DNA from: Streptomyces sp. 35G-GA-8 | GTDB taxonomy: Bacteria; Actinomycetota; Actinomycetes; Streptomycetales; Streptomycetaceae | DNA: 64,000 nucleotides | Assembly (NCBI RefSeq): GCF_023534745.1 | Contig: NZ_JAMHJQ010000012.1 | Coordinates: 185,640-249,639, forward strand | Direction: 5' to 3' | Shown: positions 43,680 through 53,168 of the stretch, one piece after another | Numbering within the stretch: position 1 is the first letter of the stretch | Layout: every line of letters starts with the position of its first letter | Made by a program: the position numbers and the translations under genes | The notes under the pieces: generated by a model | Told to the model about the DNA's origin: nothing | Seen by the model: the letters and a program-made list of their open reading frames with translations, nothing else | The model's database searches: none

Positions 43680-46600
43680 CCCGACGCCAGGGCATCGACG
43701 ACCTGTATGGCTTCGCACTCCCCGAGCAGCCCGCGGTCTCACCGGACGGCCGTCGGATCGTATACGTCCTGCGCACGGCGGACCGTACGCGGGACAAGAA
43801 CGCGTGCGCGCTCTGGCAGGTCCTCGCCGCGGGCGGCGAGGCACGGCAGCTGACCCGCGGCACGGCCGACACCGCCCCCGCCTGGTCGCCCGACGGCAGC
43901 CGGATCGCCTTCCTGCGGGCGCGGGAGTCGGCGCCGCAGCTGTGGCTCCTGCCCGCGGCGGGCGGTGAGGCCGAGCAGGTCACCACACTGCCGCTCGGCG
44001 CGGGCGCACCCGTCTGGAGCCCGGACGGCACCCGGATCGCGTTCACCGCTCCGGCGGATCAGGCGGCGGAGGACGGCGAGGACGACGACGCCCGCGAGCG
44101 CCGCGCCAAGGCGCCGGTGGTGGTCGACCGGCTGGACTTCAAGGCCGACGGCGCCGGGCTGCTGCGTACCGTACGGACCCATGTGCACGTCCTCGACATC
44201 GGCACCGGGGAGATACGTCAGATCACCTCGGGGGACTGGCACGCCGGTGATCCCGCCTGGTCGCCCGACGGCGGCCGGCTGGCGTTCCCGGCCGCGCCGG
44301 ACCCCGACTCCGACCTCACGCCGCGCTCGGGGGCGTACGTGGTCGACGCGGCGGAGCGCGCCGCGACGCCGCGGCTGACCGGTTCCGGCGAGGGCGTGGC
44401 TGCCTCGGTCAGCTGGACCACCGACGGCTCGGCGCTGCTGGTCGTCGGCCGCCGGGACACCGAGATCGGGCACGCCGGTCTGCTGCGGGTACCGCTGGAC
44501 GGGGGCGACACCGTCGACCTGACGGCGCCCCTGGACCGCAACGTGATGCCGGGCGGCCCCGGTTACCCCGGCGGGCTGCCCCGGCCCACCGACGACGGAC
44601 GCGTGCTGTTCTGCGTCCGCGACAGGGGCTGCACCCATCTCTACGAGGTGGATGCCCTGGGTGATGCCGCTGACACGCCGCGGCATGTGGCAGGCGGCGC
44701 CGGGGACACCATCGCCGGTCTGTCCGTGGCGGGCGGCACGGTGGCGGTCGTCCTCGCGACGCCGACGTCGTACGGCGAGATCGCGACCGTGAGCCGAGCG
44801 GGGAAAGGGGCGGAAGCCCTCACGCGACACGGCGCGGGCAACGCCGACATTCAGCTGTTCGTCCGCGAGGAGCGCGAGTTCACCATCTCCGACGGCACGG
44901 TCGTACAGGGCTGGCTGGTGCGCGACCCCGAGCGCGGCGGTCCCTCCCCGCTGCTGCTGGACATCCACGGCGGCCCGCACAACGCCTGGAACGGTACGGC
45001 CGACGCCACCCATCTCTACCACCAGGTACTGGCCGCGCGCGGCTGGACGGTCCTGCTGCTCAACCCGCGCGGCAGCGACGGCTACGGCGAGGCGTTCTGC
45101 ACGGCGGCGGTCGGCGCCTGGGGCGAGGCCGACGCCGCCGACTTCCTCGAACCGCTGGATCAGCTGGTCGCCGAGGGCGTCGCGGACCCGGAGCGGCTGG
45201 CCGTGACCGGCTACAGCTACGGCGGATTCATGACCTGTTGTCTGACCAGCCGCGACAACCGTTTCGCCGCCGCCGTCGCCGGGGCGGTGGTCAGCGACCT
45301 GACGAGCATGGCGGGCACGTCCGACGCCGGGCACTACATCGCCGTCCGTGAACTGGGAGGCGAGCCCTGGGCGGTGAAGGGGCGGTACGCGACGCAGTCA
45401 CCGCTCAGCCACGTCGACCAGGTGCGTACGCCCACGCTGATCGTCCAGGGAGCCGACGACGTGCGCTGCCCCGTCGGGCAGGCCGAACAGTGGTTCACCG
45501 CGCTGCGCGAGCGGGGCGTGCCGACCCGGCTGGTGCTCTATCCCGGCGGCTCGCACGTGTTCATCCTCAACGGGCCGCCGTCGCACCGCGCGGACTTCAA
45601 CCGCCGCGTCGTCGAGTGGATGGAGCAGCACGCGGGGGCCCAGGGGAGCGCGCCACGCGTCCCCATCGACGCCGCGCGCTGGCGCCGGCGGCTGGGTGAG
45701 CTGGCGCGCGAACACCGTGTCCCCGGCGCGTCGTTGGCCATTCTGCGGCTCGGCGCGGACGGCCTGCGCAGTGCCGGTGGCGTGGGCGGTGCCGGTGGTG
45801 CCGGTGGTGCCGACGAACTCGTACAGGCGAGCTACGGAGTCCTGAACAAGAACACCGGCGTCGAGGTCACCGACGACACGCTGTTCCAGATCGGCTCGAT
45901 CACCAAGGTGTGGACGACGACCGTCGTCATGCAACTGGTCGACGAGGGCCTGCTCGACCTCGACGCGCCGCTCGCGGACGTCCTGCCCGAACTGCGGCTC
46001 GCGGACCGGGACGTGGCCAAGCAGGTCACCATGCGGCACCTGCTCACCCACACGAGCGGCATCGACGGCGACGTGTTCACCGACACCGGGCGGGGTGACG
46101 ACTGCCTTGAGCGCTATACCGACTTGCTCAAGGACGTCGGGCAGAACCACCCGCTGGGCGTGACGTTCTCGTACTGCAACTCGGGATTCACCCTCGCCGG
46201 CCGGGTGATCGAGAAGCTGACCGGCAAGACCTGGGACACCGCACTCCGCGAGCGTCTGATCGTCCCGCTCGGCCTCACCCACACCGTCACCCTGCCCGAG
46301 GAGGCGCTGCTGTTCCGCGCCGCGGTCGGCCATGTCTCCGCCGGCGGCGAGGAACCGGAGCCGGCGCCCGTCTGGCTGATGCAGCGCTCGGCGGGCCCGG
46401 CCGGGCTCATCACGGCGGCGGCCGCGGATCTGCTGGCGTTCGCCCGGCTCCATCTGACCGGTGGCCTCGCCAAGGACGGCGAGCGGCTGCTCTCACGGGC
46501 GTCGGCGGACGCGATGGCGGAAAAGCAGGTCGACCTGCCCGACAAGCACAGCATCGGCGACTCGTGGGGACTGGGCTGGATCCGGTTCGACTGGGACGGA

Positions 46601-47086
46601 CACGAGGTCATCGGCCACGACGGCGGCACGATCGGCCAGTCGGCGTTCCTGCGGCTGCTCCCTGAGCAGGGCCTGGCGGTGGTGCTGCTCACCAACGGCG
46701 GCAGCACCCGCGACCTGTACGAGGACTTGTATCGGGAGATCTTCGCCGAACTGGCCGGGGTGACCGTGCCGCACACGCTCGTCCCGCCCGCGGAGCCCCC
46801 GGCCGTCGACGCGACACGTCATCTCGGCGTATACGAACGGGCCACGTATCGCACGGAGATCCTGCGGACCGACGGAAGGCTCCGCCTGCGCCAGATCACC
46901 ACCGGGCCGATCGCCAAGCTGATGCCGGAGACGACACAGGAGTACGACCTGGTACCGGTTTCCGACATGCTGTACGCGTATCGGGCGCCGGATTCGGGGA
47001 TCTGGACGCCGGTGACGTTCTACTCGTTGCCGACGGGAGAGCCGTACCTCCACCTCGGTGTGCGGGCGGCCCCGAAGATCTCCTGA
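43676..47086 (+). CDS. Fusion of an S9 prolyl-oligopeptidase-type peptidase with a serine beta-lactamase-fold hydrolase
   Basis: 1136 residues, no signal peptide. Residues 1-400 are a beta-propeller with TolB-like repeats (PAWSPDGSRIAFL; PVWSPDGTRIAFT; PAWSPDGGRLAFP). Residues 400-655 are the S9 alpha/beta-hydrolase with G512-Y-S514-Y-G-G-F, aspartate 594/595 in GADDVRCP and H627 in GGSHVF. A short linker with a Gly/Ala repeat leads to a class C beta-lactamase/D-aminopeptidase fold (about 660-1136) with S741-I-T-K744, Y833-C-N835 and H981-D-G-G in place of KTG. A lipocalin-like end domain (HLGVYERATYRTEILRTDGR) closes it. It likely degrades imported acyl- or D-residue-containing peptides. A terminator follows. 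Confidence 0.9.
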   Translation: MTRRQGIDDLYGFALPEQPAVSPDGRRIVYVLRTADRTRDKNACALWQVLAAGGEARQLTRGTADTAPAWSPDGSRIAFLRARESAPQLWLLPAAGGEAEQVTTLPLGAGAPVWSPDGTRIAFTAPADQAAEDGEDDDARERRAKAPVVVDRLDFKADGAGLLRTVRTHVHVLDIGTGEIRQITSGDWHAGDPAWSPDGGRLAFPAAPDPDSDLTPRSGAYVVDAAERAATPRLTGSGEGVAASVSWTTDGSALLVVGRRDTEIGHAGLLRVPLDGGDTVDLTAPLDRNVMPGGPGYPGGLPRPTDDGRVLFCVRDRGCTHLYEVDALGDAADTPRHVAGGAGDTIAGLSVAGGTVAVVLATPTSYGEIATVSRAGKGAEALTRHGAGNADIQLFVREEREFTISDGTVVQGWLVRDPERGGPSPLLLDIHGGPHNAWNGTADATHLYHQVLAARGWTVLLLNPRGSDGYGEAFCTAAVGAWGEADAADFLEPLDQLVAEGVADPERLAVTGYSYGGFMTCCLTSRDNRFAAAVAGAVVSDLTSMAGTSDAGHYIAVRELGGEPWAVKGRYATQSPLSHVDQVRTPTLIVQGADDVRCPVGQAEQWFTALRERGVPTRLVLYPGGSHVFILNGPPSHRADFNRRVVEWMEQHAGAQGSAPRVPIDAARWRRRLGELAREHRVPGASLAILRLGADGLRSAGGVGGAGGAGGADELVQASYGVLNKNTGVEVTDDTLFQIGSITKVWTTTVVMQLVDEGLLDLDAPLADVLPELRLADRDVAKQVTMRHLLTHTSGIDGDVFTDTGRGDDCLERYTDLLKDVGQNHPLGVTFSYCNSGFTLAGRVIEKLTGKTWDTALRERLIVPLGLTHTVTLPEEALLFRAAVGHVSAGGEEPEPAPVWLMQRSAGPAGLITAAAADLLAFARLHLTGGLAKDGERLLSRASADAMAEKQVDLPDKHSIGDSWGLGWIRFDWDGHEVIGHDGGTIGQSAFLRLLPEQGLAVVLLTNGGSTRDLYEDLYREIFAELAGVTVPHTLVPPAEPPAVDATRHLGVYERATYRTEILRTDGRLRLRQITTGPIAKLMPETTQEYDLVPVSDMLYAYRAPDSGIWTPVTFYSLPTGEPYLHLGVRAAPKIS

Positions 47087-47095
47087 CCGGGACGC

Positions 47096-47138
47096 GGCCG
47101 GCGCTTCTCTCCCGGGGGTGGGAGGGGGAGCGCCGGCC
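47096..47138 (+). terminator. Terminator of the N-acylamino acid/peptide operon
   Basis: A 10-bp perfect stem (GGCCGGCGCT at 47096-47105 and its complement at 47129-47138) encloses a purine-rich loop. It begins 9 bp after the stop codon of the peptidase fusion. Confidence 0.75.
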
Positions 47139-47307
47139 TAACCGTTGGCTGGATTCGATGCCTTTGCGGGCGACGCGGACGCCGATGCGTTTACCGCGGA
47201 GCCATCGCCGCAGGCCGGGCTGGTGGAGGGGCGCTCTTCGACGTGCCGGGCTCGACGTGCCGGGCTCGGCGCGGCGGGACAGCGTCCTCACGTCCGCCGC
47301 GAAGGGC

Positions 47308-47562
47308 TCAGCCCATCCCCCAGGTGGCACTCGCGCTGGCGAAGGAGTAGGACCCGTCTCCGTTCCTGGTGAGCCAGAGGTCGGCGCCCCCGATGCCGTC
47401 GGCGCCGGCGAAGGCATTCGCCTCCGAAACACCGTCATTGTTCAGGCCGGCGGTGAACTCACCCCGCCGGGGGTCGTCTTCAGCGGACGCCACTCCGGCA
47501 CAGCCCAGCATGAGCGGAACCGTGAGGGCACCGACCGTAAAGGAACGCTTGAAAGTACGCAT
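47308..47562 (-). CDS. Small secreted protein of unknown function
   Basis: 84 residues from ATG 47562; GGAG lies 9 bp upstream, and a second ATG at 47571 is closer to that site and less likely. The signal peptide RTFKRSFTVGALTVPLMLGC AGVASA ends in a good ASA-E cleavage site. The mature part is about 57 residues, rich in Gly, Ala, Asn and Ser (GLNNDGVSEANAFAGADGIG; NGDGSYSFASASATWGMG). It resembles small exported Streptomyces proteins without known function. Confidence 0.7.
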   Translation of the reverse strand: MRTFKRSFTVGALTVPLMLGCAGVASAEDDPRRGEFTAGLNNDGVSEANAFAGADGIGGADLWLTRNGDGSYSFASASATWGMG

Positions 47563-47937
47563 GAGGGTCATCTCCAGGGACCGCGTGGTGGAGACGCCGA
47601 CCGTCCCCAGGAACACACATCACATGCCGACGTGCACCCAATACAAGCTCCGCCCCGCCGGGGCCTCTTGGCCAACCTTCAGCCGGTGCGGTCCTGACCT
47701 GCAAGTACGGGTGATCTCCAGTCCAGGGTCAGTCACCCATACGGATCACCCGCGTACCGTGTGCGCGAGCGAGGGAGAGGGGCGGACCGGCAGTGCCGGT
47801 GGACCGCCTTTGCGGCGACGGTACATTGGGCGGCGGCCCTTCTCTCGGCCGTGGGAGTCGCAGGTGCTCGCATCGGCGCGGGATGAGAGGTCTTCTCCGT
47901 TGCACCGTTCGACAGTCGGGGTGTTACCCAGGCGCGC
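47563..47937. other. Intergenic region
   Basis: It holds the promoter of the minus-strand small secreted protein and the 3' end of the DUF5107 transcript. The open frames here are arginine-rich and not convincing. Confidence 0.45.
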
Positions 47938-49908
47938 TCAGGAGCTTTCGGGCCGCATGACGAAGTCGTACCGGTGCGGCAGCGTCCTGGAAGGATCCGG
48001 GATGGGCCCGGACTCGGCGGTGGCTCGCCGCCAGGCATGCCACAAGTCGCTCAGTGACGTGTCGCCTTCGCGCAGGTTCGGGACGTCGAGGCCGTCGTCC
48101 AGGATGCGGCCGCACCGGGTGGTGTCACCGGTTTCGAGGGCTGCTCTCGCCTCCAGCATCCGTAGGCGGCCATCCGCTCGTTGGTCTGCGCTACAGCTGT
48201 CGATGCGCTCAAGTGCGAGGTCGGCGCGGCCTGCACGCAGCAGGATTCCCACGAGCTCGTGTGTGAGGGGAAGCTGGTCGGGGGCCAGGTCGTTGGCCCG
48301 CGCATAGGCGTCCACGGCGGCAGGCAGCCGCTCGCGGTGGGCCGCGAGTGCTCCAAGGTTGCGCCAGGCCCATGCGTTGGGGGTGTCCTCGACCGATCGG
48401 GTCCAGGCGTCCGCGGCGCCGTCGAGGTCTCCCCTGGCCGCTCTCAGGACGCCGAGGCAGAGGCGGGAGAGCCATCCGTCCGCCTGTTCGAGCAGCGGCT
48501 CCCATTCCGGGGAGACTTCGTAGGAAGCCGGGGGCGAGGTGGGGGCCCACTGCGGCAGTTGGCCTCCGTTGAGCAGGGCGAGCCAGGGCTCTTGCTCGGG
48601 TCCGAGTCCGGTGTCCGGAAAGGGCGTGGCAGGCAGGTTCAGTGAGTCGTCGCCGCTTTTGGCGCGTCGGTTGCGCTCAAGCGCACCCCAGCCGGAGCCC
48701 GAGTGAAGGAGCTCGGCGGGTTGTCCGGTGGTCCAGTCTTCGGCTTCCTGTAGTTCCTGCTCGATTCGTGCGGAGGTGATCAGGGCGTCCACTCCCGTTT
48801 CGGCGGCGGAGCGTGCCTGCTGCCAGTCATCGCTGTGGGCGGCGGTCGGATCGATGTGCACGTGGCCGTATGCCTCGGTCCAGGACCAGGTGGTTCTGGC
48901 GGGCAGGGCCAGGTGTTCGAGCTGGGTGCGGGCGAGACCCGCCTGGATTTCGAGATAGTGCGTGCCGGGGCCGGAGAGCCATTCCTGCCAGCGGTTTCCA
49001 CCTCGGTGCGTGCCCCAGTGGAAGAGCTTGCGCCCCGTCAGGAGTCTGGTCGATCTCTGTGCGAGTCCTCGGCCGGCGCCGTCGAGAGCCGCTATCCAGG
49101 GCCCGCGCTCGGTGTCGAGCTCAAAGAAGTAGTCGGCGGACGCGGCAGCTCGGGTGGTGTAGGTGAGATCCCTACCGGCATAGTGCGGCACGGGGACGCG
49201 GCGCAGCCGCTTGTCGTAGGCGAAGTGCCATGCCTGGTCCGCCGGGGCGATGACCCGGGTGTCAGCCGTTTCCGGAACGGCGATGTTGGACCACCAGTAC
49301 ACCGGCACCTCGTGGTCGTTGGGGTTCACGAGGCTGACATGCACCAAGAGCGCCTCCGAGTCGTCGGGCAGGTAGCAGTCGATCTGGAAGACGGCCCGCC
49401 GGATGCGTTCGTACTCGTACATCCGGAGGACTGGTGTGCCGTCAGGGCGTTGAGCACGTACGGCGTGCAGCGGCGAGGCTGTGGTCGTGGAGTGACCGAT
49501 GGTGCCGAAGTTCCATTCCACTCCCCCGGCCACCCAGGCATCGCGAAGCGCGAGATTTCCTGGTTGGAAGGCGCTGTTGCGGAAGAGCAGCTCCCGGCCG
49601 CTGGGGCGGTGGACCAGGGACCACAGCCGCCCGCCGGCATCGAGGAGAAAGGTGGCGCGCAGGGTCTCGTTCTCCAGCACGGCGACACGGTGGGCACGCG
49701 GGCGGTGCTGCCGTCCGTAGCCGTCCTGTTTGAGGTAGGGAAGGACGGTTCGAACGCGGCCATAGGCAACGTTGCGGCGCATCTCGTCATCGGCTTCGTC
49801 GATTCCCGCGACGTGGCTGTCCATCCCGGAGAACAGGGGCGGCAGCGGGTTCACCGGCCCGAGGTCCGCGGTGGGCATCGTCAGGTCGGTTATACGCAGT
49901 TCACTCAT
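47938..49908 (-). CDS. DUF5107 (mutarotase-like) protein with C-terminal TPR repeats
   Basis: 656 residues, cytosolic. The first 330 residues form a DUF5107 domain, a beta-sandwich related to aldose mutarotase and GH-like folds (VAVLENETLRATFLLDAGGR LWSLVHRPSGRELLFRN; VYWWSNIAVPETADTRVIAP). From about 480 onward, TPR-like helices follow (DAWTRSVEDTPNAWAWRNLG ALAAHRERLPAAVDAYARAN). The role of DUF5107 is not established, but it is usually found with glycan-degradation genes, as here. It is the last gene on the minus strand after the PL8 lyase, separated by 63 bp that carry an operator-like site matching the ROK site, so it may be induced separately by the same signal. Confidence 0.85.
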   Translation of the reverse strand: MSELRITDLTMPTADLGPVNPLPPLFSGMDSHVAGIDEADDEMRRNVAYGRVRTVLPYLKQDGYGRQHRPRAHRVAVLENETLRATFLLDAGGRLWSLVHRPSGRELLFRNSAFQPGNLALRDAWVAGGVEWNFGTIGHSTTTASPLHAVRAQRPDGTPVLRMYEYERIRRAVFQIDCYLPDDSEALLVHVSLVNPNDHEVPVYWWSNIAVPETADTRVIAPADQAWHFAYDKRLRRVPVPHYAGRDLTYTTRAAASADYFFELDTERGPWIAALDGAGRGLAQRSTRLLTGRKLFHWGTHRGGNRWQEWLSGPGTHYLEIQAGLARTQLEHLALPARTTWSWTEAYGHVHIDPTAAHSDDWQQARSAAETGVDALITSARIEQELQEAEDWTTGQPAELLHSGSGWGALERNRRAKSGDDSLNLPATPFPDTGLGPEQEPWLALLNGGQLPQWAPTSPPASYEVSPEWEPLLEQADGWLSRLCLGVLRAARGDLDGAADAWTRSVEDTPNAWAWRNLGALAAHRERLPAAVDAYARANDLAPDQLPLTHELVGILLRAGRADLALERIDSCSADQRADGRLRMLEARAALETGDTTRCGRILDDGLDVPNLREGDTSLSDLWHAWRRATAESGPIPDPSRTLPHRYDFVMRPESS

Positions 49909-49940
49909 CCAGGGCTTCCCCAGCTTTCTGACCCGAAGAG

Positions 49941-49962
49941 ATTAGTTCGCACTTTAGTCGAA
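49941..49962. promoter_or_regulatory. ROK-type operator upstream of the DUF5107 gene
   Basis: On the minus strand this reads TTCGACTAAAGTGCGAACTA AT. TTCGACTAAAGT is identical to 59344-59355, and GTGCGAACTAA to 59380-59390, in front of the ROK-regulated transporter operon. The site lies 33 bp before the DUF5107 start. Confidence 0.65.
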
Positions 49963-49971
49963 GGCGAGGAG

Positions 49972-52900
49972 CTACCCCCTGCCTGTGACACTTCGCAGCC
50001 GCGCCTGTACGGGCCGGCCGTCGACGGTACGGAAGGAGACAACGGTCCTGGTTCCTTGGCGTACGGCGACGCAGTTTTCGTCCGGTGCCGCTTCCCAGCC
50101 TCCCTCCAAGGTGACCTTCACCGTGTGCGGTGCGCTGGAATTCCGCAGCCAGGGACGGGAGTAAGCGGTGAAGCGTCCGGTGTACCGCCCCCTCTCGTAC
50201 TGGTCGGCGTCAAGCCCCTTGTACAGCCGAAGGTCGGGATCGCACACCGACACCACACGTGTGTCCGGTCCCTCGTCGCGGGTGAGCAGCATCGACGGGG
50301 TGTCCACACCGCGCACGAGGGGATCGGACAGCTCCTTCACGGCTTCGAACACGGCGTAGCCGGTGATACCGGTGGCGCGGTCGGTGACGATGTGCGCCGT
50401 GTCGTCGGCCCGGCGCACCGTGTACGGGGCGCGCTCCGGATCCGCGGTCGAGGCCGTGAACGCCGCCATGGACTGCGCTGTGGCGCCCACCACCATCGCG
50501 TACTCGTAAGTGCCACTCTTCGGGGCCGTCCCGTGCCGCAGCCATGCCGTGGCGAAGTTCCCGGACGTCGCGGCGTCCGTGCCCTGGTGGCGGGAGGTCT
50601 GCGTGGCCCGAGTGAGCGCGAGACGCTGCCCTGCGGGCACGTGGTAGCCGATCTCCTTGTCGTCCAGCAGCCAGACGGCCCGAGCGAGCTGTCTGTCGCT
50701 GTCGTAGGGGAACGCGGTCACCGGCATTGCGGCGTCCCACCATGTCGGTGCGGAGGTGTCGGCCAGCCGGGTCTGGAAGAGCGTTGTCTCCGTCTCGTGG
50801 CGGGCGTCGTCGTTGCTGATGCCGGTGCCGAGCGCGACGAGACGGTTCTCGAAGAGGAACACGGACTTGCGGGCGCGGTGGCTGCCCTCGTCCTTGGGAT
50901 GTTCGCGCAGCCGCATCGCGAACATGCCGTTGTGTCCGTCGAGGACGTGGCCTCCGGCGAACGCCTCCTCGGTCAGCAGCATCTCCTCGATGGTGCCGGT
51001 GAGGTCCGCCTTGAGCAGGGGCCACGGCTTGTGGAGTGTCGTGGTGCCCGGCCGGCGGTTCCAGTCGTAGCCGTCTGGGCTGTAGCCGCTGTCCAGGTTG
51101 GTGACCTGAGGGCTGCCGCGGTGCAGGACCTGGATCTGGCCGTAGGTGTTGTAGCGGCCGTACCAGTTCGATCCGTCGTAGATCTCGGTGGACCACAGAT
51201 AGCGGTTGTGGCCGCGCACGGTGATCTGCCAGTTGTCGCGCCTCTGCACCACGAGTGCCGCGTAGTTGTACGCCCAGGCGCCGGACGGTGCTTCCTCCGC
51301 GGTGATGCCCGCTCCGGCCAGACGCGCCGCGATCTTCCTCTGCGCGGCGTCCGGTGCGGCGGGCATCAGGCGCAGGAAAGCCGCCCCGGCCTCCGGATCG
51401 AGGGCGCTGCCGCCGTCCGGCGTGCCGGCGATGGTGAGCCATTGAAAGGCGCCAAGGGACATTCCGGTGGTGCCGCTCGGGTTGCGGCCGCTCAGCGAGA
51501 TGGGCCAGTGCACGGTGTTGCCGACGACGCGGAGGGTGAGGGCAGCCCGCTTGACGGCCTCATGTGCCTCCTCGGAGATCCGGAAGACGCCGCCCGCGAG
51601 GACGTACAGGACCGGTGAGACGCCGTTGAACGCGTCGCGCGCGTAGTCGGGGAAGAAGCCGACGTGGTGGAAGGTGGTGCCGTCGCGCTTGAGACCGTCC
51701 TGGATGCCGGCGGTGGGCAGCAGATAGCGGTCGAGCCAGTCACGCAGCAGTTTGAGGTACGCGACCTGGCGTGCCTCCCCGTCCTGGAGGAGCGCGACGA
51801 CGAGCATGGCGCGGGCGGTGGTGTTGATGATGTCGGCGGTCGAGCCGTGTCCGTTGCGGAAGTCGAAGCCTCGGAAGATCCGTCCGAAGCCGCAGAGCCA
51901 GGTCAGATCGGCGCGAACGGTCTCCAGGAGTCCGGCCTCGCGCAGTACGTCCCGCATGAGGTGAAGCGAGTCGTAGTAGCCGGCCAGCGCGTAGCCGACG
52001 TGATGGATGGTGCCGAGACAGCTCCCATAGGCCCACCCCTGGTCGCGCAGGCGTCGCACCATGCGCAGGTAGAGCTCCGCGAGCGCGGGCCGGTGCGTGA
52101 CGCCCGCGGCGTCGTATGCCTGGCCGACGCGGCGCATATGGCCGGCGAAGTCGGTCAGGCTGATGGCGTTGACGAAGTTCTTGAGCTCGGCGCCGATCGC
52201 CGGCGGATAGATCTGCGACTGGTAGGAGAAGACGGGCCGCCCGTCGAGCAGGGGCGCGGCCTGGGCGGTGAGCGCCGCCACATGGGCGTCGTCCACCCGG
52301 GGCGAGGACGCCGCGTAGTCGGTGTGATAGCGGGTCACCACCCCCCGGAGGCTTTCGGTTTCGGCCGCCGAGGGTCGGGGGGTGTCGATCACGGCCCGCG
52401 AGAGAAGGGAGTCGAAGCGGTAGAGGGCCTGCCAGTGCTGCTGGTCCCATTCGTCGCCCTCGATCCCGATCGTCGGCACCTGGGCGTCGCGGCACGGGGC
52501 GTCCGGGCGCAGGGCGACGTTGGGCAGGAGCTGATCGATCCAGAGGGTGCCGGGCCGGCGCGGAGCGATGATCCGCAGGGTGTCCATATCCGGACGCGGG
52601 CGGCCGCTCATGTCGTACGCGTAGCGCACCCAGGCGGTGCGCCAGCCGGTGAAGCCGAGCCCGAACTCGAACCAGCAGTCGGTGTGTTCACCGCGTCCGA
52701 ACTCGAAGCGGACAACGTCCTCGACGGGCACCTCGTTGTAGATCCACACGGAGAAGGTGTCGACCGTGCCCTGCCACGCCTGGTCCGCGAGGGGCTTCGT
52801 CCTGTACGGGTCCGGGGCCCACGCCAGATCGCCGTCGACGGTGATGACGGAACGCCCCCCGTGGTCCCAGCGCAGCGAGTGCTCGCCACACACCGAGACG

Positions 52901-53154
52901 TGGTCGCTCATGGACAGGCGGGTCCCGGCGCCCGCCGTGAACTGCGGCGGGACGGCGCTTTCGAGCAGGAACGCGGGCGGCCGCAGGGCCAGTGCACGCT
53001 CCTCCAGGGATGTCAGGGGCGCCGTGCCTTCCGCGTCGAACGCGGTACCGGCTTGGGACGTGCCGCCCAGGAAGGGCAGGGTGAGGGCCCCGGTGGCGGC
53101 GGCGTAGCCGAGCAGCCTGCGCCGCGAGGGCGCGAGGGGCTGTGGTGATTCCAC
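49972..53154 (-). CDS. Secreted PL8 polysaccharide lyase, chondroitinase ABC-like
   Basis: 1060 residues from GTG 53154, with AGGAG 8-9 bp upstream, and a twin-arginine signal (SRRRLLGYAAATGALTLPFL). An N-terminal jelly-roll domain comes first (about 50-230), then an alpha/alpha toroid (about 240-590), then a large beta-sandwich. The catalytic residues line up with Proteus chondroitinase ABC I (H501, Y508, R560, E653): H497 and Y504 in FHHVGFFPDY, R557 in SGRNPSGTTG, and E657 in WSTEIYDGSNWYGRYNTYG. The region GYSPDGYDWNRRPGTTTLHK also fits. It should split uronic-acid-containing glycans by beta-elimination outside the cell: chondroitin, dermatan, hyaluronan or a relative. It lies 14 bp after the GH16 gene in the ROK-controlled operon. 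Confidence 0.85.
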   Translation of the reverse strand: MESPQPLAPSRRRLLGYAAATGALTLPFLGGTSQAGTAFDAEGTAPLTSLEERALALRPPAFLLESAVPPQFTAGAGTRLSMSDHVSVCGEHSLRWDHGGRSVITVDGDLAWAPDPYRTKPLADQAWQGTVDTFSVWIYNEVPVEDVVRFEFGRGEHTDCWFEFGLGFTGWRTAWVRYAYDMSGRPRPDMDTLRIIAPRRPGTLWIDQLLPNVALRPDAPCRDAQVPTIGIEGDEWDQQHWQALYRFDSLLSRAVIDTPRPSAAETESLRGVVTRYHTDYAASSPRVDDAHVAALTAQAAPLLDGRPVFSYQSQIYPPAIGAELKNFVNAISLTDFAGHMRRVGQAYDAAGVTHRPALAELYLRMVRRLRDQGWAYGSCLGTIHHVGYALAGYYDSLHLMRDVLREAGLLETVRADLTWLCGFGRIFRGFDFRNGHGSTADIINTTARAMLVVALLQDGEARQVAYLKLLRDWLDRYLLPTAGIQDGLKRDGTTFHHVGFFPDYARDAFNGVSPVLYVLAGGVFRISEEAHEAVKRAALTLRVVGNTVHWPISLSGRNPSGTTGMSLGAFQWLTIAGTPDGGSALDPEAGAAFLRLMPAAPDAAQRKIAARLAGAGITAEEAPSGAWAYNYAALVVQRRDNWQITVRGHNRYLWSTEIYDGSNWYGRYNTYGQIQVLHRGSPQVTNLDSGYSPDGYDWNRRPGTTTLHKPWPLLKADLTGTIEEMLLTEEAFAGGHVLDGHNGMFAMRLREHPKDEGSHRARKSVFLFENRLVALGTGISNDDARHETETTLFQTRLADTSAPTWWDAAMPVTAFPYDSDRQLARAVWLLDDKEIGYHVPAGQRLALTRATQTSRHQGTDAATSGNFATAWLRHGTAPKSGTYEYAMVVGATAQSMAAFTASTADPERAPYTVRRADDTAHIVTDRATGITGYAVFEAVKELSDPLVRGVDTPSMLLTRDEGPDTRVVSVCDPDLRLYKGLDADQYERGRYTGRFTAYSRPWLRNSSAPHTVKVTLEGGWEAAPDENCVAVRQGTRTVVSFRTVDGRPVQARLRSVTGRG

Positions 53155-53168
53155 GGTCGTTTCTCCTC

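Noticed and set aside
48835-51618. 927-codon plus-strand open frame
   Set aside because: Antisense to the DUF5107 and PL8 genes, with no recognisable domain and glycine/valine-biased composition.
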